Assembly (NCBI RefSeq): GCF_000611645.1
Contig: NW_014012412.1
Location: 1-15,764 of the forward strand
Reading direction: 5' to 3'
Source: Monoraphidium neglectum
Taxonomy: Eukaryota; Chlorophyta; Chlorophyceae; Sphaeropleales; Selenastraceae
DNA length: 15,764 nt
Every line of letters starts with the position of its first letter. The stretch's first letter is position 1. The notes beneath the pieces are model-generated. The model worked only from the letters and a program-made list of their open reading frames with translations. It was not told where the DNA came from and ran no database searches. Below, one piece after another: positions 1 through 9,433 of the stretch. Both the position numbers and the translations under genes were made by a program.

Positions 1-2370
1 CTCCTCGTCCGCGTCGCCGCCACCATCCGGCCCGGGCAGGTCCGACGAGTGCTGCTCACGCACGACCGCGGTGGCGGCCGAAACGGCCGACGAGAAGCCG
101 CTGCCTGCGGAGGAGCCGCGGCCCAGGCAGCTGCCCGCGCGCTGGTCCGCATAGCAGATCGGCAGCTCGTCGGCGTCCGCGTCGGCTGGCCCAAACGGGC
201 CGCCCCCGAGGCGGAGGCGCTTCATGGGGGACCCCACCGCGTCCGCTGCGCCAGACAGGCTGGACACAATGTCGCGCTTCGAGCCAAACTCGCCGCCGCT
301 CGCGGCGCGCAGGACCAGGGCCGGCCACGCGGGCGCTGCCGGCTGCACTGGCGCAGCCGTGGCGGCGGCGGAAGCGGCCGACGCGACTGTGGCGGCCGCC
401 GCCGTGTCCGCGCCGCAGGGGGCGTCCACGCGCGTGTCGGCCCCACCGTCCGCGGCCGCGCTGCACGCGGCATCGGGGCAGGCGGCCGCCGAGGCTGCAG
501 TGCCCGCGGCCGCCGCGCCTTGCGCGCCGCCGCCGCCGCCGCAGATGTCTTCCAGCCCCGCGCTGGCCGCGGCGGCCGCGGCCGCCGCCGCGGCGCCGGC
601 GGCCGCAAACTCGTCCAGCAGCCCCTGAATCGTGTTGTGGGGGTAGGCATCGTCCAGGTTCGACGGCCCCCTTGGGTACGGCGACACGCCGGTCCCGTGC
701 ACGCCCGGGCTGGTGCCCGCGGCGGCATAGTGGAAGTCAAACGTGTCCGTGCAGTCGTCCTCCTCGCTGAACATGGTGCCCGCGCTGCCGCAGCGCGCGG
801 CGGCGGCGGCGCCGGAGAGGCGGCTCGTCTGGACCCGCAGCTGCAGGTGCGGGGGCCCCGCGCAGCCGCCGGCCGCGGCGCGGTAGAACCGGCTGGCCTG
901 GTACTGCTGCTGCTGCTGCTGCTGCTGCATCGCGCGCTGCTGCTGCTGCTGCGCGCCGTGCTGCTGCTGCTGCTGCTGTTGCTGCTGCTGCACGGCGTGC
1001 TGCTGCTGTATCACGTGGCGCCCCTGCACCGACGGCGACGCGCCGTCATCGTCGCTAGCCCCAGAGCCCGTCGAGCCGCCGCCGTCGGCGTCGCCCGGCT
1101 GGTCGTCCTCATCGCCCGAGTCACTGTAGTCGGACGCACCGCCGCCGCCGCCGCCGCGGCCGCCGCCGTGGTGGGCGGGAGCCGCGTTGTCGTGGGCGTG
1201 GTGGGCGTACTGCGTCATCAGCATCTCCAGGGTGACGCCCTTTGCGAGGAACCTGCAGCCGACGCGCAAATGCGGGGGCCACGCCGAGCCGTTTTAAAAG
1301 AGGGTCGCCGAGCAACCGGGGGAGCAGCAGAGGCAGGGGCGGCACGGTCGGGCCGCCCCTGCTTGTCGCACGTGGCGTGCCCGCACCTGTTGCGCAGCCC
1401 CTGGGTGCCCGCCTTGCGCTTGAGCGTGGAGTTCCATCGGTTCTTCACAGCATTGTCGGTGCGCCCGGGCAGGAGCTTCGCGATAACTGTGTCGGGGGGT
1501 GGGGGTGAGGGACCGGGGTGCAAATGTGGGCGGCAGGGGCGGCGTCTGGCCCGTGGGAGCAGTATGAGCAGCCTCCAGGAGGGGGCGGATGTGAGCACGC
1601 GGGAGCGCGGCAGGCAAGTCCCAAAAAGGCACCCGCGGCCAGCTTGCGGATAGGGACATCGCGCTGGGGCGCGCACCCGACCACTTGTTGCCGTGGATGT
1701 CGTGCGCCTTGAGGATGACTGCGTCTTCATACTCGCTGAATGGCGCCTGCAGGGGGGGGGCGCACGGAGGGCCGGTGTGTCGCTCAGCAACGGCCCTGGG
1801 CTTGCCCCACCGCTCGCTCGTCGTGGTGCGCGCCTGCAGCACCGCTTCGCTGCCCCTGCTGTGGAGCTCCCGCCGCCCACCTTTTTAACCGCTGGGCTCA
1901 AGTGGTTGTGCCACCTGCAGATGGCAGCGGAGGCAGGGCGTCGCCAGGTTCAGGGATCGTTGTTGTGACGCGACCAGCAGCTCAACTCGAAACGGGCCAC
2001 GCGTACGCTCAGCCAAGCGCTGCGGCAGGTTGCTTTGAGAGCCCGCTTAGTCCCTGCCGGTGCCTGCGATCGTATCTATACGCTTTGAGGCTCACCTCAG
2101 CCGGCAGCTTTTCCCGCTACGCCCAGGTATGCGCTCTGCCACGATCGACCAGCGAGCAGGCCCCAGCGCCTCTACCAGCCGCCGCAGAAGAAGGTCCTAT
2201 ATAGATATATATCCGCAACATTGGCGTGCGCACCCGCTTCAGGGCCGATCACAGGGTCGAGAGCGCCAAGCCGAAGAGGGGCCCAAGTGGCGCGACCCGT
2301 GGCCCGCCCCGCGGCCCCGCACCTCTTCCGGGGTCCACGCCCCTTTCTTTAACTCCTCTCCCGCCAGCAT
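1..2370 (-). CDS. R2R3-MYB transcription factor, 3' end beyond the window
   Basis: Nuclear DNA-binding transcription factor, read as six exons: 2370-2323, 2196-2096, 1914-1881, 1746-1677, 1486-1387 and 1252-<1. All introns are GT-AG (126-190 bp) and every phase joins, giving 535 codons in the window. Repeat R2 has Trp12, Trp32 and Trp51; R3 has Phe64, Trp83 and Trp102. This is the classic W-x19-W-x18-W and F-x18-W-x18-W spacing. Recognition-helix motifs [11 protein letters not shown] and [11 protein letters not shown] are present. After the domain comes [11 protein letters not shown] (119-129), then an acidic stretch, a Gln-rich block (about 201-235), Ala and Gly runs, and a basic PMKRLRL that could be a nuclear signal. 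The start at 2370 is the Met nearest the domain; an in-frame Met at 2457 would add 29 residues. The MYB family call is secure. Target genes and subgroup are unknown, and the C-terminus is not seen. Confidence 0.93.
904..1008 (-). repeat. CAG/CTG triplet-rich tract coding for Gln in the MYB gene
   Basis: Four runs of CAG (one CAA included), broken by short HAV-, HGA- and RAM-type spacers. In the MYB frame they code for Gln runs of about 3, 10, 5 and 7 residues. A low-complexity tract of this kind is common in algal transcription factors and is likely to vary in length between strains. Confidence 0.9.
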
Positions 2371-3651
2371 CGTCGCGTGTACGCTGCTACGCTCAGGTCC
2401 AGTCCCGCAAAAGTGTTGGGCCTGGCTGTCAGGCTTGCGAGGCTCAGCAAGTAGCACCTAATGATTTAAGCTACATACAGAGTATTGCTGGCATCAGCTG
2501 GCATCGCCGCAGCACCTTGATGACAGAGTGCCGTTCAAACTACGCAAAATTGTAGAAGTCGAATCAAATCGCGCGGGCTGAAACAATGACTTTCCACGCA
2601 AAATTTTTGCTGCTAAAAAGGTGGGTCCGCCGTGCACGCGAGGCTGGCATGATTAGCCGGCGCTGCCCAGGTGTCAATGGCGCGCACGCGCGTTGCTGCG
2701 GAGAGCCGAGGCATGTGGAGGATCAGATGCATCCGAACACACAAGGCCAACCGCAGTGCCAACAGCTGGCACCAATCAGTCATTGTCATTTTACACAAGT
2801 CAGGCTGGGCAAAGTTGCATCGTGCCCGCACTTGTGAGGAGCATCGTAAGCCCAACGGAGCTGCGCAGCAAGCGCCAGTGCCTGCGCCGTGCGTTGGCAG
2901 GCGGTAGCGCAACCCAATGCTGTTGAGGATTCATATGCATCAAGCCACAAACACAACACCCGTTGCCTTTGAAGAGCTTTTCATGATGACCACAGCTGTC
3001 CAAAAGCGGGACGGAAAACCCGAAGGCCTTACAGGTGCCTGTGCCTTGCAGGGGATCGGGTGCCCTCCGGTCACTGTCGGCAACCAGTTGAGCACACTCA
3101 CAAGCCGTTTGGGCGTGGGGGCGCAGCTTTCCGTGCAAAGGTGGCACCAATGAAGATCTGCTGGATGGCACGATGCTGATCGTAGTAGTACAAGTGACAC
3201 CCAACCGCCTGGAGTTGCATGAGGCTGCAAAGGCGAGCTGGATCCAACGTGTGGTCAATCTAGCACCACACTCGGGCCTGTGTGCTGGAATGACTTATCC
3301 CTAGCTCAAGGGAGGTGGAGTGGGGCACCCCTCGTCCTGCCCGGTCTCTGTTTGTGGCAGGCAGCGAGGCGAGCAGGCCGGCCGGGTGACGATGCCGCCT
3401 GCATCGTCCAACACTGAATGTTGGAGAAAAGATGGTCCTACTACCGGTACTGTAGTGACATAGATTGAAAACTGCTCAGACGTCCAGTAGGGAATTATTG
3501 CTGCATGGCCCTGCACAGATGGTGATGTCGCAATGTCCCTCGAAGGTAATGATGCAGGGCTAAAACGCGTGGCTGCAACGTTGAACTGAAACTACCGATG
3601 TGGTACCACAACACAGCATCGAAACCGACAGCCGCCACATCCCATTGGTTG
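2371..3651. other. Spacer between the MYB start and the Q-rich gene stop
   Basis: No coding exon or RNA gene could be supported on either strand. It should hold the MYB promoter and 5' UTR (minus strand, starting from 2370 upward) and the 3' UTR of the gene ending at 3652. Base composition is less GC-rich than the MYB coding exons. Open frames here lack family motifs and splice-consistent continuations. Confidence 0.6.
3029..3033 (-). terminator. Candidate TGTAA poly(A) signal for the Q-rich gene
   Basis: TGTAA on the minus strand about 620 nt beyond the stop at 3652. TGTAA is the usual polyadenylation signal of chlorophycean algae. Five bases match often by chance and the 3' UTR would be long, so this is only a candidate. 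Confidence 0.25.
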
Positions 3652-5461
3652 TCAGTCTTGGAGTTGCAATTGCTGCTTGGCCAATCGCACTCGCAGTTTC
3701 TGCTGCATCTCCTGCTCCCATGCTTCAAACCCCGCCATTTCTGCCTCAGGCACGAGCATCCAGCCGTTCTCCTGGAGTGCATCAGAGCGATACAAGCGTA
3801 CGTTACATCAAATTCAGGGTGCAGCAGTGGTAGCAGCACAGGTGACCGTTTGTTGTAAACGATAAATCACCAGCTTACCTGCCGGCCGTCCACCGGTGCA
3901 TCAGCACCAAGGCCGCAAGACTGCTGCTCCCCTGCCTCGCAACCTCGAACCGCCGCCCCTTCGCACTCTTCTTCTTGCAGCATTCTACGGTACGCCTCCA
4001 TCAGCTCTATGTGGCGCTGCAGTATAATATTGTTTTGCATGGGCAGCGCCGGAGCACTGAGCACGCCAGAGCCAGGGCTGCCATGCGGCATCGCCGCTGG
4101 GGCACGGCCGCTGCTGCGCGAGACAGGAAGCATTTAAATTGCCTAAAAAGATCGAAAAAGCATACAATCACGCGATACCGCAGCACAGCGTGGATTCAAT
4201 GATGCAAAGCCCGAATCGTATTCTTGCTGTCCAGCTGCGTGTGAATGGATGGTTGTAGATGGTAGACGCATGAGCATTACTTTGCTCATTTGGTGCAGTT
4301 CTGCCCCCCAGCTGGTTCCCCACATGAATGTTTGACCACCACAGCGTTTGACTTGGGCTGCACGTGTGCACACCACATGCCCACGAGCATGCCCGTTTCC
4401 TTTTGTGGATGAAAGACGAAAACCCATGTTGGGCTCAACGATCGGATTGTGGGGCCACATGTACCTTGCCAAGTATCATCGGCCAAGTACAGTACAGTGG
4501 TTGGGCATTTGTGAGGATGGGCTTGAGGATGAGCACTTCACGGTGCATGCTGGTACGGTGTTGGGGCCCAACACCAACATGCAACACCAAGCTGATATAA
4601 AGTGATGATGAAAAACATCACGTCCACCAATCCTCTTTCTGGAGCTACACTGCAGCTGCTTCAAACATGCAGCACATGTGTCATGGCGGCTCGACCACTG
4701 TGATGAACTCCTCATCCTGAACTGCCCTCACTGTCAAACTTGTGGCTCCACGCGATTTTCAAAGTTGCTTACAAGTCGTCTGTTGTTTCAAATGTGCATG
4801 TCTCAAAAGCATCAAATGCAACGAGGCAGCGGCAACAATCAACTTGATTCATTGAATGGTGCAGTCATTCAAAGAAACTGTGAACTGGCGAAGGCAAGCA
4901 GCTCTGCCGCCCGTGCGTCGACGACTCTGGTTTGTATGGTCAGCTGTCAACACAACGGTTGGACCCGGCCTTATTGTCTGTCTTTCTTGTCTGCTAAACC
5001 TGTGCTAGAAAAGGAGAGCATGTCATGCATTGATTTGAATCAGGTGTAGGACACAGGTGCTAATGCTGCACGCCACAGCGGGAGGCAACAACATTCTCAC
5101 TATGGCATATGTGCGTGCCCATGAGCGTGCTTACTGTGTGCGCCTCTGCAGCGGTCCAGACGCCGGCTGCCCGCACCCAAAGCACCTCTACGGGTGCTGC
5201 TGCTTCGGCTGCTGCTGTGGCTGCAGATGGCTTTGTTGAGCCTGCTGCTGGTGTTGCTGCTGAAGCCATTGCTGCTGAAGGGCTTGCTGGTTTTGGTGCC
5301 ATTGCTGCTCAGCTGACAGCTGGTGCGCGCCAAGGCCGCTTGAGTGAGCTGTGTGAGTTCCACATATCGCATGTGATGTGCCGTGGTGCCACTGCGGAGA
5401 CGGATACGCGGGCTGCTGCTGTTGATTGTCCTGATGATGTTGCTGCGTGAAGTGCTGATTG

Positions 5462-5517
<56 letters not shown>

Positions 5518-5765
5518 AGGATGCGCCTCGCAAGTGATGCAGTCGTCTGCGGGATCAATCAGCGGCCCAGAGCGAACTCTGATGATAGCGCTGTAGCAGG
5601 AAGATTTTTTGCTGCAAGCACGTGTGAGGATGTCCAGTTTTGCTGAACCCATGCACTCATGCACGACTATGCGCACGCACCTTCTTCGTCATCTGATATA
5701 AGCCCTGGCAAGTCCACAAATGTATACTCCAGCTGGCTGGTCAGCTGCTCCATAACGTCGTCCAT
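3652..5765 (-). CDS. Glutamine-rich protein of unknown function, four-exon model
   Basis: I do not recognise a family. Model exons: 5765-5681, 5546-5192, 4113-3879 and 3771-3652, giving 264 residues. Phases agree at every junction and introns 1 and 3 (134 and 107 bp) are of normal size for this window. Exon 1 encodes an acidic N-terminus ending LPGLISDDEE. Exon 2 has a CxxC (CITC), 18 consecutive Gln (39-56) and a long Gln/His-rich stretch. Exon 3 predicts an amphipathic helix at about 176-196 (IELMEAYRRMLQEEE). Exon 4 ends in a charged, Gln-rich likely coiled coil. The composition would fit a transcriptional co-regulator, but that is inference. Weak points: intron 2 is 1078 bp with a poor donor (GTAGAG) and may hide another exon; a CAG directly precedes the ATG, so exon 1 may be internal with coding sequence upstream. 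The acceptor at 4114 is a NAGNAG site. Confidence 0.6.
4114..5191 (-). other. Long putative intron 2 of the Q-rich gene
   Basis: This 1078-bp interval is several times longer than any other intron here and is visibly less GC-rich than the exons. I find no further exon, RNA gene or clear repeat inside it. An unseen small exon or an old insertion remains possible. Near 4556-4574 there is a short imperfect palindrome around GGCCC. Confidence 0.4.
5464..5517 (-). repeat. Pure (CAG)17 microsatellite plus CAA, coding for 18 Gln
   Basis: One CAA followed by 17 uninterrupted CAG codons on the minus strand, in frame with the Q-rich gene. The purity of the tract suggests recent expansion and likely length polymorphism. 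Confidence 0.95.
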
Positions 5766-7209
5766 CTGGTGAGAGGAGTGTTGGGCATTGATGGACAGTT
5801 GGGCTCCAACACCGTTCGAACATCAAATGTGGCCTATGTGGGGCATACGCATCAACGCAGCACCGCGTCAAGCCCTTAGGCAGCGTCCTGCCAACTAGCC
5901 AGGGCCCCGCTGACAGCAGTGGAGCGCGTTGCGCACACCATCACGCCGCTGGGCGGCCGGCGCCGCACCTGGGCCGCCTGCTGTGGGCCTCCGCCTTCCA
6001 TTCTTTGCCGTAAAATTTGTTGTTAGCGGATGCTGCACACAATGATTGCAAGTGCAGCAGAGCGTTCCAATGCGATCTAGCTTTGCAGATATTGCCGACG
6101 AGCTGGAAAAGGGTTGTGGAAAAACGACGCGCAATAACTCACATTGATCCGTAAATAAAAGTATACCTCAACTACCTTGGAGTCGTAGTCGGCCGTAAAT
6201 ATGTTGGCATTCCGAGATTGGTTGCGTGCTGTTCCGTTGCGGGTGTCGTGAGTGACTGATGAGTAATTGGCGAGCATGTGCCTTTGTGGCCTGGTGGCAG
6301 TGGAGGCTATGGATGCCTCTTCGGCCCCATGCATGAGAATGATGCACAGAGTCGCGTGTGCGATCTGATGGCGCACTGTGGGCAGCATGCAGAGGCGCTG
6401 GTGTTTGTGCTCCAGGTGGCCGTGTGGGAGAACTCAACAGGGCAGGCAAGTTCGCCACCCAGTTTGCAGCTATGCTGTGTGTGTCCCCCCAACATAGCGC
6501 CATGCCCAGAGAACTCCACGGCTCAAAAGGGAAGTTGGCAAGCTGCAGCTGTGGTTCTTGACTGGATTGACGTGTCTGGCCGCATCAGACTTTGACCTGC
6601 GCCTTGCCATCTTCCCCCAAACGGCCAACATGTGCATGCACAAGGACAGCTCTTGACACGCGGGCGGCACGATGCTTTGTCAGGTGGATTCCTTGCACGC
6701 GCTGCGGTCTTGCCTTCAACATGCTCCCCCTCTTTGCTCCACCCACCCTCGATCTCGTCACTTGCCAACGAACGCATCGCACCCACAATTCGGCCTTTGC
6801 TCTGCCTCCTTGCCTGTCTCGACCTCGAGCGCCTCAGCTTGCTACGCACCAGATGGAGACCTGCTAATGTCAGCCGCCCGCCCTATTCTGAGTTTACAGT
6901 TCTCCTGTACTCGTGGCGGGCTACTGCAGCCCCCGGCCGCTAACTCATGTGCCCCTTCCCACCTCCGCACACCACACTTCACCAACAGGCATCGACGCTG
7001 TGGCTCTTTCGTCTCGCCGTCGCTGGGATCTCCTCGACACACGCAGGGGCACGCACTGTGAACCTTTGCCCCATTTTGCCGCCTTTCCTGTGACCCGCAT
7101 TCAAGCCCCTTCTGCCGCTCTGATTGAATCACCATCGCGCTCAGGTGAGATAAGATACGATTGCCGGTGGAAGGGGTGCGGGCAGTGACACCTCACTCAC
7201 TTAGCGGCC
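5766..7209. other. Spacer upstream of the Q-rich gene, no firm gene
   Basis: No coding exon is supported apart from the exon-like repeat copy at 6159-6196. The part from about 6700 to 7130 is pyrimidine-rich on the plus strand. The stretch 6290-6413 has an open plus frame ending at a possible CAG/GT donor, but nothing joins it to a recognisable protein. The region should contain the promoter, and perhaps 5' exons, of the minus-strand Q-rich gene. Confidence 0.5.
6159..6196 (-). repeat. Solo copy of the inverted-repeat inner arm
   Basis: On the minus strand 6196-6167 are 30 bases identical to 7247-7276 of the left arm of the element at 7210-7590. The plus-strand 38 bases match 7518-7555 of the right arm at 35 positions. 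The reading is an open TADYDSKVVE peptide followed by a possible GTATAC splice donor. Either a broken element copy or a duplicated exon. Confidence 0.75.
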
Positions 7210-7590
7210 CGCACACTTGCCACTTGCGCTCCCNTGTGAGACGGTGACGGCCGACTACGACTCCAAGGTAGTTGAGATATATCCAGCTGCGTGGACAGCA
7301 TATCTTGCCTTCATACACACTCAGCCATCAATCATTCGAGTGGCACAGGTGTCTGCCACTGCCAATACAACTCCAGATGCGCCAGATGTCATGATGTCAC
7401 ATGCTTTACTGTACGTGACAGGTGTTGTGTCCTTCTCAAGAGAAAGCCAAAACAAATTCTGACAGACATCAGCAAAATCACCGAAGTTGCATTTATGCAG
7501 TGACAGACATAGGATAGAAGTATACCTCAACTCCCTTGAAGTCGTAGTCAGCCGTCACCGTCTCACAGGTGTGAGTNCGGCAAGTGTGCG
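7210..7590. mobile_element. MITE-like inverted-repeat element, 381 bp
   Basis: Left arm 7235-7276 and right arm 7526-7567 are inverted copies matching at 39 of 42 bases. Outside them both ends carry CGCACACTTGCC (7210-7221, and inverted 7590-7579), so the whole unit reads as terminal inverted repeats with an internal part of about 240 bp. It encodes no transposase. I could not see a clear target-site duplication. One undetermined base lies in each outer arm (7234 and 7577). The inner arm encodes TADYDSKVVE and is found again at 6159-6196. A non-autonomous DNA transposon fits; a back-to-back duplicated exon is the main alternative. Confidence 0.6.
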
Positions 7591-8178
7591 TGAAGCAGCA
7601 GGGTGCTCAAAGCGAGTGGGGTATCCCTGAGACATATTAAAATCCCCCATCCAGTGCCTGCTACAGCCTTGGCTGATCAGAACCTGCCATCATCGGCAAA
7701 GGCGGAAGGCGGTGGGCTGACGCCAACTTCTCGCTGATGCGTGCCTTCTGATCGGAACCCGCAGCGCTCACATCCGGACCTGCTCGAGGAGCATGGCGCG
7801 TGTGCCTACGAACATTTATAAGAAGTGAACGAGGAGTACCACCTTGTGGTCCCGTCGTGGTACCGTGCGGGTTGACGATGCACCCAGCTCCTTGGCCGAT
7901 TTCCGGGTCACCCAGCAGCTTTCGCGGCCCCTCAAAAGCACCGTGCTTTCCAGTGTGCTCACAGGTATCTTGCGTCTCCAATCAACACGACCATCATCGT
8001 CGACTGGCCCTCATAAGGTGCGGTACTATCAAGGCCTGAGTGATTCGTGGCCTGTGCAACGGCACCGTTTCGCCGGGTGTCAGAATTCACATCGTGCCCA
8101 CAGTGCACAACGCATAGCCAGCAACCCACCCAGCCACCACTCCCTCGCACCCTCGCAGCCACCGGCAGCCACACCACC
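7591..8178. promoter_or_regulatory. Upstream region and likely 5' UTR of the Cys-rich secreted protein
   Basis: No coding exon is supported here. A TATA-like TTATAA lies at 7816-7821, about 360 bp before the ATG at 8179, so the 5' UTR would be long or spliced. Immediately before the ATG the sequence is CACACCACC, a strong eukaryotic start context. Assignment as promoter is by position only. Confidence 0.35.
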
Positions 8179-9433
8179 ATGGTGCGCCACGTCACCAGGA
8201 CGGCGCTCCAGCTCCTGTGCATCGCCGCAGTGGTCACAGGCACCCTCGCCGCTGAGGCGAAAAAGCCCGGCACCAAGCAGGCTGACGGCGGCCCCTGCCG
8301 GAAGCTGCCCGGCTGCACCGCCTGCGAAGCCCCAGCACGCTCGTCCCAGGCAACCCCCGCGGGGCCTGTGGCTGGCGCCGTATCCGGGCACCAGGGCCGC
8401 GGCCTGCTCGCCGACGGCGCGGCCAGTGCGGACCCTATCGGCACCTTTGTTGCCACCCTGCTGGGCATCAACAAGCCCCAGCCCGCCGCCACCACTACCG
8501 CTGCTGCCGCCAGCGCCGCAACTACAGCACCCCCTGCCCCGACAGCCCCGGCGCCGCTTGCTGCGACTGCCAAGGGCGACGGCCGCCACCGTGGTGATGG
8601 GCCGCACTCGGGTGGCGGGCGCCGCGCGGGGCCGGGCGTGAATGGCACCGGCAACGGCGCCAAGGGTGGCCGCGATGGAGGCCACGGCAAGGGTGGCAAG
8701 GGTGGCGATGGCGGCCGCGGCGGCGGCCGTGACGGTGGGCGCCATGGCCTTCTCAAGTGCACGGCCTGTGTGACACCGAACTACACTCTCACAAACGGCA
8801 CCTGCGGTGAGCACGTGGTGAAATCGAAAGGGGGGCATGACCGCAGCTCTCACACTCTGCGGTGGGCACCCCACGCATCCACATTGATCTGATGAGTTTC
8901 TTGGGTTCTTTGCTGGGTGGCGGATGTAGGCATGTAGCACACATGCTCATGTACGTGCACACGCATGAGTACATGCACAGTCATGTACATGCAAATAACG
9001 TGAGCGCGCACGCGCATGCACACACACAGAACCGCTCGCGTGTACACCCGCGCTCACTCGCTCAATCACCGCTCTCGCCATCCCTGGCCTTCTCACACGC
9101 TCGCGGCCTCCCCACCCACCTTTCAACCACGCAGCGTGCACTCCTGGCTTTGGCCTCATCGTCCCGTCCGGGCCCTACAAGGCGCTCCGCGCCCGCGGCC
9201 CGCGCATCTGCCAGCGCTGCCCCGCCGGCCATGTGTCGGGACCGGACGCGCCCAAGCCAGACTGGCTGCGCGGAGTGGTCGGCGGAATGGCGCTCACTGC
9301 GAAGGAGCGGGCGCCTGGCGACAAGGGCGGCAAGGGCGGCAAGGGCGGCAAGTGGGGCCACAAGGGGCTGTTCCCGTGTGTGGCGTGCGGCACTGGCAAG
9401 GCGGCCAACAAGGATCAGACCAAGTGCGAGTGA
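8179..9433 (+). CDS. Secreted cysteine-rich, Gly/Lys-rich protein
   Basis: Two exons, 8179-8806 and 9135-9433, joined across a 328-bp GT-AG intron in matching phase: 308 residues. The start has an ACCACCATGG context. Residues 1-25 form a signal peptide (hydrophobic LQLLCIAAVV, Ala-rich cleavage site), so it enters the secretory pathway. Cysteines come as CxxC pairs: Cys46/49, Cys194/197, CQRC 235-238 and CVAC 291-294. NGTC-ACTPGFG (207-216) and the final NKDQTKC resemble ephrin-receptor-like / growth-factor-receptor Cys-rich repeats. Between pairs lie an Ala/Thr/Pro linker and Gly/Arg/Lys/His-rich tracts, including repeated KGG at about 266-277. No transmembrane segment follows the signal peptide. 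A cell-wall or extracellular-matrix role is inference; I know no exact family. The splice falls between two Cys residues of one motif, which supports the model. Confidence 0.8.
8934..9032 (+). repeat. CATG/TGCA-rich simple sequence in intron 1
   Basis: An alternating purine-pyrimidine stretch with many ATGTAC, GCATG and CACACA units, lying inside the intron of the secreted Cys-rich gene. Such sequence can form small hairpins or Z-DNA. No coding content. Confidence 0.6.

Noticed and set aside
49..1653. Long plus-strand open frame, Arg/Ala/Leu-rich
   Set aside because: It is the antisense shadow of the GC-rich last MYB exon. Its Leu runs are the CTG complement of the Gln codons, and the minus strand has the MYB domain with phase-matched splicing.
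3244..3290. Imperfect hairpin around AGCACCACA and TGTGTGCT
   Set aside because: Short stem with a bulge, not followed by a T run and not near a gene end in a useful position.
5383..5646. Plus-strand frame with a long Leu run, like a membrane protein
   Set aside because: The Leu run is the complement of the CAG tract in the Q-rich gene, and there is no other coding sign on this strand.
4550..5815. Short match, in opposite orientation, around ACGGTGTTGGnGCCCAAC near 4555 and 5800
   Set aside because: Only about 17 of 18 bases match, with no extension on either side; chance similarity or a small palindrome is enough to explain it.
6278..6595. Plus-strand frame with Cys residues and a possible splice donor near 6413
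   Set aside because: No second exon joins in phase to make a recognisable domain, and other frames look equally plausible.
8080..8940. Long minus-strand open frame opposite the secreted protein
   Set aside because: It lies fully opposite an exon with a signal peptide, a good start context and Cys motifs. High GC content keeps several frames open.
8934..9032. Possible CRISPR-like or tandem array from repeated ATGTAC/GCATG units
   Set aside because: The units are 5-6 bases and irregular, with no constant repeat or spacer, and they lie in a eukaryotic intron.
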